A model generated the notes under the pieces. That model ran no database searches. It was not told where the DNA came from and was given only the letters and a program-made list of their open reading frames with translations. Positions 24,196 to 33,857 of a stretch of 64,000 bases of DNA are shown in pieces; positions within the stretch are counted from its first letter, which is position 1; the number at the start of each line of letters is the position of its first letter. The position numbers and the translations under genes were made by a program. The DNA is from Lobosporangium transversale (Eukaryota; Mortierellomycota; Mortierellomycetes; Mortierellales; Mortierellaceae), in assembly GCF_002105155.1 (NCBI RefSeq), contig NW_019029039.1, forward strand, positions 124,001 through 188,000, in the 5' to 3' direction.

Positions 24196-25097
24196 TTACT
24201 TCTTGGACTTGTCAGTAGTCTCAACACCAGCTAAGACAGCACGCTTCTCAGCAACACGCTCGTTGCGGCGAGCACGGGCAGCCTTAGTCTTGTTGCGGTG
24301 AGCCTCAGCCTGATCAGCGATCAACTTGGCACGGAGCTTCTCAGCCTTGACCTTGTGGATGTACTCCATAAGGACACGCTTGTTCTTGAAGACGTTACCC
24401 TTGGCCTTCATGTACAAGGAGTGGTACAAGTGACGATCAATCTTGCCAGACTCGCGGTACTTGCGGAGGAGGCGACGGAGAACACGCTGGCGGCGCATCC
24501 AGATGATGTTGGAGGGCATACGGGCCTCAGCGGTACCCTGGCGCTTACCAGTGCCAGAGTGACGACCAGCACGCTTGGCAACGAGCTTCTCGCGGTGACG
24601 GAAAAGCGAGTGCATGGTCTGGGGCTTCTTGATGATGAGACCATCCTTGACGAGCTTGCGGATGTTCTGGCCTAAAACGATGTAAAAAATATATAACCAA
24701 CAACATAGCATTAAGATAAACTTATTCGACTAGTTTGCAAAGTACGTCCCAACAATGAAAAGGTCGATTCCAACGAAGTCTCATAAAGATTCATTTTAGG
24801 CAATGAGAGTACTCTTGTAGTCCAATATTGCTAATAACTCATGTTTGATATTGGACTCTGTTTTACAAGACGTCTCCTGAGTACTAGCAGAAAGTACTGC
24901 ATAGACTGTTTATTGGACTGATGATAACATGATTAATGACTCCTGAAAAGGCAAAGCGCAAATCAAAAAAAGAAGGGTATAGTCCCGAGCTGTGGCTGAC
25001 TGCGGATTCAGTTGAATGACTACGGCATAAATTCCTGTAGCTCCAACTTTATGAATCTTTTTTTTTTTTCCTTTTTGGCCTCCATGAATAACTTTGG

Positions 25098-25128
<31 letters not shown>

Positions 25129-25282
25129 AGTGTTTGTAGGGGTGATGGGTAGAAAAAAAAAGGGAAACTTACGAGAGTTGGCGTTAGCGATCTCGGTGAC
25201 CTCGTTAGGGTCCAACCAAATCTTGCGCTTTCCGCACTTCAAGACCGAGGCGGCCAAACGTTTCTGACTGCTCAAAGAAACC
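24196..25282 (-). CDS. RPL19: cytosolic 60S ribosomal protein eL19
   Basis: Component of the large ribosomal subunit that contributes to an intersubunit bridge. Exons 25282-25173 and 24671-24196, plus a 2-nt first coding exon upstream: the frame requires the start codon to be completed across an intron (exon begins G of ATG, then GTTTCT for VS). Product 195 residues: [20 protein letters not shown] then [20 protein letters not shown], followed by the basic [19 protein letters not shown] and the long C-terminal helix rich in [18 protein letters not shown]. The best candidate for the AT of the start codon is 25641-25640, followed by a GTGCGT donor and preceded by a pyrimidine-rich leader. AT at 25450-25449 is a weaker alternative. 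Divergent from the uS13 gene. Confidence 0.93.
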
Positions 25283-25641
25283 CTGTTGGATTGACGATGG
25301 AGTAGAGTAAGATGAGGAAATGATCATCAGCGATTTTGTCGGTGAAATAAATAAATAAACAAACAAATCAGAAAAAGTTGATGATTCAATTCCTGAGGAC
25401 TGAGCATAAAATCTCTTTTTTTTTTCTTTTGTTGAGCGAGGTGAAAACATGGTGTAAGAGTAAATGTCAAATTTATAAAGTAGTTGGAAATGTCGAATTA
25501 TAATTAAGAATCAGATTGACAGCATCTAATTCACTAATGATCCATCTTTATGATTGAAATTTCATTGTAGAATGTCATCCTGACAGTAATTCTAAGCATG
25601 ATCTCCTTGTAAACTTTTCGACATGATCCAGTTACGCACAT

Positions 25642-25838
25642 GTTTTAATACGACAGAAGCAAAGGAGGAAAAAACTGTGTCTATCGCATCCACGCAAAAA
25701 TAATTGAGGCTCTCCCTTGAAATTTTTTTTACATCCGTGGCTTTGATTGGATGGGTCGTCCTTAAGGGCATCACTTTCTTTACTTGGTTTTTCACTTGAC
25801 GTTTCTCTCGATTCTCGAGTCGATCCTATGCCGTTGTT
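25642..25838. promoter_or_regulatory. possible shared promoter of divergent ribosomal protein genes
   Basis: If the first exons of eL19 (minus, 25641) and uS13 (plus, about 25839) are placed correctly, this ~200-bp stretch is a bidirectional promoter. Both flanks are pyrimidine-rich in the sense direction of their gene (CAGTTTTTTCCTCCTTTGCT towards eL19; GTTTCTCTCGATTCTCG towards uS13), like ribosomal-protein leaders. The placement is inferred. Confidence 0.35.
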
Positions 25839-26444
25839 ATGGTTATATATAATACAATATAAACTTATGTAGAATGTTGGCAAAAGAACCATGTTGAAAG
25901 TGAGTAGTAATGCCTTGTAGGCAAATATCTATTATTTGTTCTTTTTTAAATAAAGCACTATCCAAAGACAGTAGTTGTCGTCTAATGAGAAGTCCCCTGT
26001 CAACCCTCGCACCAGACATCGCTACTAACTAAGCCACAACGACTAAAAATGTCTGCCCAAACAATCACTTGATACTTCTTTTTTTCGCACTAATCAAACC
26101 AAGATGGAAAGTGGCCCAACTTTGAGAAGACAACAATGCATTATGTTGGAAGAAGGATCCTTTCATCCATTCAGATATCATAACCATCGATCTAAAAAAA
26201 CAGACTTAAAGTGTTTGTTAATGAATGCCTCATCATCAATATCATGATTATTACAGGAGAACCTATGCCCAAATATTACACACTCTTAATAATCAGCGAT
26301 CACTATGATCAGGATGGACATGCATGAATGGATGAGGAGGACATGTGCATCATCAATATTTTTTCTTTATGAACGACGAATTAACACTGGAAACTCTGTC
26401 TATTTGTTTATTTCACTTTTGCACTCATTCATTGACACCAACAG

Positions 26445-27483
26445 TCTCTCCTTGTTCCCGAGAAAGGCCAGTTCCAACACATTCTTCGTGTCCTCAACAC
26501 TAACGTTGAGGGTAAGACCAAGATCATGTTCGCCATGGTAAGACGAACCTAACATCTCGAACTGTTCATTAAGCCGTGTCTCAAAAAAAAGAAAAGACGA
26601 CCCACTCGCAAATTTGAAATATTTTTATGAGACCAATATACTAAACCATGTTTATTTTATTACTAATTCGGTCGCAATAGACGAACATCAAGGGTGTTGG
26701 TCGTCGTTATGCCAACTTGGTCTGCAAGAAGGCTGATATCGACTTGAGAAAGAGGTGCGTTTTGTAGTCGTATATATTCAGAGAAAATAGAGGAAGAAGT
26801 TTGCTGTCAACTTGCAATCAGGAAGAGGAGACTGCAGCAAGCTAAACATCCGAAACATTAATTTTACACTAAGAATTATTAATAACAAAAGAATGGCAAC
26901 AATTAAGGATAATGGACTCCCTCACCACTGATCCTTCATCATCTTCTCTACTCAGGACTTATTCTTTATAATGAATGCCCACGATACCGCTTATCTTATT
27001 AAATACCAGAACATTCAGAAATAGTTTCAGGAGTATCTCACTCACCAGAGCGTTTTCTACACAATATCAACAAAAAAAGGAGAGTCGACTTCTTATCTTT
27101 GTGTACCATATTGGGAACTAACCCTCGTTATTTCATCTTTATCTCTATTCATGGATCTTACTATCCATCTTTTTTTTAATAAATCTAGAGCTGGTGAGCT
27201 CACCAATGAAGAGCTCGAGCGTCTCGTCACTATCATGCAAAACCCCACCCAGTACAAGGTTCCCCAGTGGTTCCTCAACAGACAGAAGAACTTTGTCGAT
27301 GGCAAGTACACCCAGCTCTTGGCCAACGGTCTTGACAACCAAATGCGTGAGGACTTGGAGCGCCTCAAGAAGATCCGTGCCCATCGTGGTCTTCGTCACT
27401 ACTGGGGCGTCCGTGTCCGTGGTCAGCACACCAAGACCACCGGTCGTCGCGGTCGCGTCGTCGGTGTCTCCAAGAAGAAGTAA
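26445..27483 (+). CDS. RPS18: cytosolic 40S ribosomal protein uS13 (S18 family), first exon not placed
   Basis: Small-subunit head protein. Exons 26445-26537, 26691 region starting at 26681-26754, and 27189-27483. Together with a first exon encoding just the initiator Met they give 154 residues. The protein reads [20 protein letters not shown], then [40 protein letters not shown] and the C-terminal [18 protein letters not shown], all characteristic. Phase requires a complete ATG before 26445; the likeliest is 25839-25841 followed by GTTATA, leaving a ~600-nt first intron, but this is unsure. The third intron is 434 nt, long for this window. Confidence 0.92.
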
Positions 27484-28742
27484 ATTGTATGTTTTTTTTA
27501 TTTTTTATTTTTTATTTTTACAAAAATGATGTTTGAAAAAAATCTTATCTACATTGTCCGAAACTATATGAGGACAACCCTTTTTTTTCCTGATTTTATT
27601 TCTCCTTGGCTGGACTATTATTTGTCGTGTAAATTCACAATTAATGGAACTGTAAATGAGAGAAAATTTGATATTTAACCTTTGTGTACTTGTTCTTTTG
27701 GATATATACATATATAATAGATCTTTTTCGAATTCTTTGTCATTCTTGGGTGCATTAGTTGTAGATTCTACGGAAATAAACAACTCAGTAACAAAAGAAA
27801 AAAAAACATTATTAGATCTTCATTTGTGGGAATTGTGGATGTTTGCTATATACAGAAGTAAAACACTCTTGAGCGTGCCTTTGTTCCCCACACATTGCAT
27901 TAATTGCATCAGTTGGAACCTAAGATCCGAGTACTGGTTATTAGATACCATTTCACAATGTATTTGCATCTAGACTTACTCACACATGAGAACTTCCACA
28001 GAGGGCAAGCGGCTGAACGAAGGAAGAATCGCTCAATCCATGTGCCCTGTGCTTTGAGTCGGCAATAATACGATGGCTGTGCTGTGTTACTAAAGGTTTA
28101 ATTTTTGAATGAAAGCACTTTTGGGATATAATAAACGCATCGAACAAAGTTTGAAGAACATACCGTGTCGAAGAGTTGCTTGGGTCCTAGATGATCGAAC
28201 GTATATTTTTTTACCTCTTTTCACAACAAGTATTGCAATTCCCTTTGTTTCGAGATTACTGAAGGACAAGTCCAAGATCCTGGTGGCTATAAACTGGGTA
28301 TTGACAACGGCAACAGGAAAACTAAGTATGTTTGAAGGAATATACGACTTTATTATATTTTTTTATTACTCTATTAGACCCATTTTTTAATTATTATACT
28401 GCGTTTTTTACATTCGCGATGATAAGAATTATTAATCAGTTACTGTAGTTGCACTAGAACGTACAGAATTTGTTTTACGATATTCTCTAATGACTAGAAA
28501 AAGTGCTTGAAGCTCAAAAAGCGATGAAAAGAAAGCTGTACATGGTACATGCAGTGCAATCATTGCCGGTTATTAATTGAGTAAATAGGATCGGAAAAGG
28601 AAAAAACACGATCTACGCCGAAGAAGAAAGCCTGAGATTAGCACAGCCTTCATTCACATCATGTAGAAAGGGAGAACGTTTCTTTACTCTTTCATCACCC
28701 CTGCATCAATCTTTAAGCAATATTCACATCAAAAGCTTGGGC
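27484..28742. other. intergenic region between uS13 and GST genes
   Basis: No gene supported. Short ORFs at 27656-27973 and 28109-28390 have no recognisable domain or codon signal. Confidence 0.35.
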
Positions 28743-28750
28743 TATATAAA
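28743..28750 (+). promoter_or_regulatory. TATA box upstream of GST
   Basis: TATATAAA about 140 bases before the ATG at 28889, followed by a CT-rich start region and then a ~23-base A run inside the leader (28848-28871). Confidence 0.55.
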
Positions 28751-28888
28751 GGACAATTCTTTCTCTCTTTGATTTTTATCCTCATCCTCTTTAACACAAC
28801 AGTCTCAAGCTAACAACCACACCAGCATCTTCCAAAAAGTGTTTTTAAAAAAAAAAAAAAAAAAAAAAAAATACGCGTTCCTTTTATA

Positions 28889-29566
28889 ATGGCTCACGAG
28901 TCCTTCGATCCCTCTCAAGCCGCCGTCTTCAACGAGTTTAGCCATAAGAAGGATAATACCTTTGAGGTTTGCTACTTTGCTATCCACGGTTTCGCCACTG
29001 TCACTTGTCCCATCCTCGCAGCCGCTGGTGCAAAGCTCACCAACATTTCCCCTGACGACAAATGGCAAAAAGAAAAGGCCAAGGCGCCCTTTGGTGTCAT
29101 GCCTTTTACTCAAGGAAATTTCGGCCGATGGCAAGACTGCCCTGCAGGCTGCAGAGCCTGATTCAATTGGACGTTACTTGGCTCGCAAATTTGGTTTCTA
29201 TAGTTCCAATTTGTTTGAAGAGACTGCCATCAACACCTTTGTCTCTCAAGTCCTTGATGTGGCCTCAAAGATCGCTCTTTATTATTTTGCTGTCATGCAT
29301 GACAGGGAGCTTCAGGAGGAGAACAAGTGCTGATTGAAGGCTCTATCATCACTTGGATCATATACAATGAACAGCACTTGAAGGATAATGGAAGCAACGG
29401 TCATTTCGTTGATGATAAGTTGACTTATGCTGATTTCAAAGCCTACTTCCTGATCTACGCTTTGGAGTTCATCACTGCGAAGAAGGATTTGATCCTGCAC
29501 GAGAAGACCCTTGCTATCTGGAAGGTCAAGGAGGCTGTTGACTTAGATCCTTCAGCAAAGGCTTGA
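28889..29566 (+). pseudogene. glutathione S-transferase (sigma/alpha-like) broken by two one-base frameshifts
   Basis: Glutathione-conjugating detoxification enzyme family. The thioredoxin-fold part (VCYFAIHGFATVTCPILAAA, then KAPFGVMP) opens at the ATG 28889. Around 29101-29106 the frame changes and continues as LLKEISADGKTALQAAEPDS with IGRYLARKFGF, the conserved ESxAIxRYLA block. Around 29325-29327 it changes again to VLIEGSIITW and DDKLTYADFKAYF, the C-terminal helical domain, ending at 29566. Each break is explained by one missing base (near ATGCC|CTTTTA and AACAAG|GTGCTG). The gene has an intact promoter and no introns. Either it is a recent pseudogene or the assembly has two single-base deletions; the otherwise well-kept protein allows both. 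Confidence 0.85.
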
Positions 29567-29803
29567 AGAGCCTCTGGAGACTACCAAATCATTCCCAGGA
29601 CAATGCTAGAAAACTTGGCTACTCTTAAGAGTTAGCTCGAAATGAATATGTGTATATATAATAAGTAATCACCAAATGACAATAAAAAGACGTTCTATAT
29701 CATTTATCTCATTATTTTACATTTGATCTCTAATAGTGCTAGTCAGCAGCAATAGAATTCTCCCAAAAAAAACTTAGCAAGTGCTTAATAAAAGGATTTA
29801 TCT

Positions 29804-30390
29804 ATTTGGCAGCCCATTGCCAAATATAGTCAACTTTCAAGACTCTCTTTGGCAGCCCAGTTGCCAAATAACATTCATTATTTACTTGGCAGCCTACCCA
29901 GCGTTATTTGGCCTCTAACTATTTTTTTTTTTTTTTCATTCCTAGGAACCGTATATGTATATAACGCTCATACTTTAAATTAATAAAGCTCCCGTCTTCT
30001 ACGTCAAAGTTATGTGTAGTGACATTGTCTTGTCTCATTTAGAAAACTAATGACTTTTTTTTAAGTAGGTCGCTCATACAGTTTTGGAGGTGCCATTTGG
30101 AGATCAATGCCTATGAGAGGTTTTCGCTCGGAGCAAACGCGTCTCACCTGTTACCTAGACGTCTTCAATAAATCATTCCCTAGCCGTGTACATTGAAGGC
30201 TGTTTTGTGAAGATGTCATCGCCGCTGCCCTTAGTACCTCCGGCGGCATTAGCTGTGCAAGGCAATGTATCTACAGAACGCTGCTTGTTTTACCACTGAT
30301 GTTATGACCCTGTTATCAAAAAAAAAAAAAAAAAAAGAAAAGTACTGTATTTGGCAGTCCCCAGAAGTAGGCTGCCAAATAGATTAATCC
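29804..30390. mobile_element. 587-bp element with 21-bp terminal inverted repeats and internal TTTGGCAGCC palindromes
   Basis: The left end GGATTTATCTATTTGGCAGCC (29804-29824) matches the reverse complement of the right end (30370-30390) at 20 of 21 positions. Near the left end the motif TTGGCAGCC...TTGCCAAATA recurs as small palindromes (about 29815-29837, 29861-29881, 29891-29920), and it recurs again at the right end (30348-30381). No transposase ORF. Target-site duplication is not obvious. It encloses a TTATC(A)18 tail at 30313-30335 like the retroposon tails further right. Probably a non-autonomous DNA element. Confidence 0.5.
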
Positions 30391-30447
30391 TAGTACAGAT
30401 ACGTCCTTTCATAGGAATTACTTCGAAAAAAAGAGGCAAAAGTATCG

Positions 30448-30528
30448 CGTCACCTGCAGGGTTCGAACCTGCGCGGGAAATCCCATACACTTAGCAGGCA
30501 TACGCCTTAACCACTCGGCCAAAGTGAC
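30448..30528 (-). tRNA. tRNA-Ser (anticodon GCU)
   Basis: Reading the minus strand from 30528 gives acceptor stem GTCACTT pairing with AGGTGAC, a D-arm with GGCCGAGTGGTTAAGGC, anticodon loop CTGCTAA (anticodon GCT), a long variable arm (typical of tRNA-Ser) and the T-arm GCAGGTTCGAACCTGC. Discriminator base G, as in serine tRNAs. 81 nt, no intron. It decodes AGC/AGU. Confidence 0.95.
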
Positions 30529-30696
30529 ATTCGATTCTGAGTTTCAAATCATCATTACAGAATATATGATAATAATGATAAAGCACGTGACTAATTACAC
30601 ATTTACTCTGAAAATGAGCTCCTTAAGAAGAAATAGTATGATGGATATCGGTGTATTTGCAACTTTAGGAATGGGTCAGGAGAAAGGGCGACGCAG

Positions 30697-31868
30697 CTAG
30701 CTTTCTGAGCGGCGGCCAGCAAGAGGAATATATTATGCTGAGCAAATTCTAGACGAGGATTCGTCACTCAAATCCTGGAATGAGGTACGTACGAAAAGGA
30801 GAGACCCAAAGGCATCTCCAGCATGGTTCCACAATGTTCAAAATGCCCTTCATGAGTCCCTTTACACACACAACTTTATCGAAGTATGGTGTAGAGACAA
30901 AAAGAACATTCTTCAGAGACTAGACGAAGAGGAAGAGGGAGATTTAAGGGAGATCCAACAGCTAAATGAGGCTGAAAACAATGAGAGAGCAGAGGAACTA
31001 CTCACAGAAGACAATATGTTGGAGGAGCAGCCACTGAGGATGATGAGGATGATATATAAGTTACCTCAGTGACGTGGAAGAAGACCCCAGAGAGCCACTT
31101 GATCCCCTAAGTGTAGAACAGCGGGAGGAAAGAGAAAGAAGAGCACAGTGTTACATACAAGAGGGTATGCAGGAGTATGAAGGATACACTGAGTCTGATC
31201 GCGAACTCCAAAAAGAATACTTGCGAGAAAATTTTGAAAAACACTGGACTGTCCAAGACTTGTACCACGGTTTGGTGCCGAAGGAACTGATACAAAAATG
31301 GAAGACGATCTTCAGAACCACAGCATCGATCTCAGGGTACATTGTTTGCCGCTTTGTCAAGTCAATCGAGGAACTCGGCAGGACTGAAATCTGGAACAGA
31401 CGCTGCAAAGTCACCGTCAACTGGGAAAGAGACAATGGTATCACCTCTGTGAGCAAACGCGCCAAGGGACGCAACTGTGTTGGGAGGCACAGACGTAGCA
31501 GAGGTGAATTCTTTGGCTCTCACCAGGGACAACGACGAACAGCAGATGTGAAGGCGATCAGGACTGAGGCAGACCGGCGAGTGGCGACAAGCTACCGGCA
31601 GCAGGTGGAATTGGCGATTATGGAGCGCCTGGAAAGCTGTAAATTTTTGATGATTGAGGACAGCGGCTAAAGGATGACCTTCGCGCACAACAGGCCAAGT
31701 AGGGAGTAGAGCCGTGCCACAGGTCCTCTGGGACCAAGAAAGTCTACTCAATGCTGACGTGGTTTATGAACAGGATGTAGTACTGTGGCAGTATGACGAT
31801 GCGGCTTCGGCCGATTATTGGATACCGCTTTATTTGCGACCCCAGTAATGGGGCAACCCCTTGTTATC

Positions 31869-31896
<28 letters not shown>
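30697..31896 (+). mobile_element. poly(A)-tailed retroposon-like segment A, with degenerate ORF
   Basis: Starts GCTTTCTGAGCGGCGGC (30697) and ends CCTTGTTATC followed by 28 A (31869-31896). The same start motif reappears immediately after the A tail, at 31897, so 30697 and 31897 probably mark element 5' ends. The interior is open in one frame from about 30748 to 31072 (KSWNEVRTKRRDPKASPAWF, then an acidic section), shifts frame near 31040-31060, and continues to 31670 (SDRELQKEYLRENFEKHW and a charged C-terminal part). No reverse transcriptase or known domain is recognised. The tail and repeat structure argue for non-LTR-type mobilisation. Confidence 0.5.
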
Positions 31897-31899
<3 letters not shown>

Positions 31900-31988
31900 T
31901 TCTGAGCGGCGGCTCAGACAGGTCTAGAAATCTTACATGACCTCATGGGGCCTCGTTATCAAAAAAAAAAAAAAAAAAAAAAAAAAAA
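31897..31988 (+). mobile_element. short poly(A)-tailed segment B sharing the 5' motif of A
   Basis: 92 bp: GCTTTCTGAGCGGCGGC at the start, then CTTACATGACCTCATGG and CGTTATC followed by 28 A (31961-31988). It looks like an internally deleted relative of segment A joined directly to A's tail. Confidence 0.5.
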
Positions 31989-32124
31989 GGAGCTTATACA
32001 GCATGAGGATTGATTCAAGATATTATGCTGGACAAGTACTTTTTCACAAGCACCATTGCACTATGTTGGTACAGCCTGGAAGCCAACTAAATAAATTCTA
32101 CATGACCTCATGGTTCTTTGATAT

Positions 32125-32157
<33 letters not shown>
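31989..32157 (+). mobile_element. poly(A)-tailed segment C sharing the 3' motif of B
   Basis: Follows B's tail directly. It ends TCTACATGACCTCATGG ... GATATC followed by 32 A (32126-32157). The 3'-terminal ACATGACCTCATGG and (T/A)TATC(A)n match B. Confidence 0.5.
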
Positions 32158-32158
<1 letters not shown>

Positions 32159-33857
32159 CGTGGAAGTCAAAAATCCCGCTATCGATAATTATAATAAATA
32201 TGAAAAGAAAAATGCTGCGTCCTTAAGCTGTGCACCTTTCGATGACTTTGCATTATACGCGCGCTTAGTATATATCACTGATTTACTAATGAAGGTTTCT
32301 CATCTGGAAAAATAAATAAATAAATAAAGACTGCAAGAGGACAGAAAAGGCATGCGTGTTCCTTGGCTTGCGTGTTTGGGAACAATATCAATCAGATACA
32401 AATGTTTAAAGAATGCTCTCTTTCTTTTTTTTTTTTAAAGGTGTGCGTGTATGTTTGAGGGGCGATCACAGTCTAATCACCATGAAATTTAAGGTTGTAC
32501 GCGGCGTTGTAATTTGCGCAGCTTTTCTTTGGATCAGAGAATAAAACATCTCGGATGAGGAAGTCTCCCTATTTTTGCCTCTCTCAATGCTGTTCAAGAT
32601 TCTCAAGGTGTCAGGAAAGATGTCACTTAGGTAGAAGATGTATACGTTCTACAGGTCTTTTTTATTTATTTTTTCCTTTCTCGCTCCATGGTTCAGTGTG
32701 ATTGACTATTGGGAGATCGGGAACTCAGTAAAACAATTTTAAAAGAGAGCAATCTATTTTCTATTCCCGCCCCTCCAATGTGCGGTGCTCTAGGTTTGAA
32801 TAGGCTGATTATTTTTTTTGTTGCCTCTTCTGTTTCCACCCGTAGAGAGGATTGAACATGGTGCGACAGCGAACAATGAATGGGAGACCCGTTTTTTTCA
32901 GGAGGCGATTGAGGGTGGATACAAAGATTTTGCTTGTATATGATCTGTGCACCACACAAGTCTAATGACAAGACTGTTTTCTTCCTAAACTTTCTTTGAA
33001 TTTGTCATCACACAAAGCGGAAACCACAGTTAGTCTGGTTTCACAGGACAACAGAATTAAGGGCGAAGCGACTCTTTCGTTCTTGCGCAGATGTCAAGAT
33101 GAAATGGAAAAAAAAAAATCGTAATTATATATAATTGTTGTTAGTTGTAGCTGTTAGCTGTAGCTGTAGTGCTTTCAAGTCAACAGCATTATTATCAACT
33201 GGAGGAAGTAGTTAATGATGATAGATGACAGGTTCTGACATATTCATATAGATATACATGTAAACATATTGTCTGATGAGGCCAGATGATGCCACTTCAA
33301 CTGAGACGCTCAATTGACGATCATTAGAGCTATTTGGGAGAAATATTTTGTCATTTCTAAAAAAGTTATCGATTGGAAAAAAAAAAAGGTGCCACGCAAT
33401 TTTTGTATTAGAAATCAAAACGCAACACCCCAAACAAGGTTGTTGCGTGGTCTATCTTGTATTCCGCTGCTCTTTTTTCTTCTTCCGCCTTCTCTCTGTG
33501 AGCTGCACTGTATATTTATTTGTCTTCTTGATGTCAATTGATATCATCGAGATCAAATATAAATATCCAAGTTTTCTGTTTCCCTTTCTTTCTTTTTCTT
33601 TTTTTATTGCTCTACAGTTCGATCCAATTCTCGCCTCTTCTGTGTCTAAACCATATTATTTGGCTTCACAAGGATCCCGAGATTTGTTTTTAATATACCC
33701 TCTGCTCCTCTCACATTCATATTTTCTCAAGTTCACACTCATTCACCAGTCAACTCATTTGATCAAATCATATCACTTTTTCATACATTCATCAATATAC
33801 CCTCATACATTTTAAAGCGTAGTTGTCACTCTTCCACATATTTTCTGTCTAGACAAT
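32158..33857. other. intergenic/promoter region upstream of the ABC transporter
   Basis: No supported gene. The final ~300 bases are strongly pyrimidine-rich (33570-33850) and contain ATATAAATA near 33558, a plausible distant TATA element. Confidence 0.35.

Noticed and set aside
24298-24675. 125-codon plus-strand ORF inside the eL19 gene
   Set aside because: Antisense shadow of the strongly biased eL19 coding exon; no start context and no family.
25205-25450. Alternative N-terminus for eL19 starting MFSPRSTKEKK
   Set aside because: It is in a different frame from MVSLSSQKR and would not produce the conserved ribosomal protein; AT|GTTTTC is also a poor donor.
29811-30381. Repeated TTTGGCAGCC considered as a CRISPR-like or regulatory array
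   Set aside because: Spacing is irregular, units are palindromic and the outer ones form terminal inverted repeats; the genome is eukaryotic.
30302-30490. 62-codon minus ORF with GSNPAGDAIL
   Set aside because: It reads through the T-arm of the tRNA-Ser gene and a homopolymer.
31937-32315. Poly-Lys ORFs
   Set aside because: Produced by the A tails of the retroposon-like segments.
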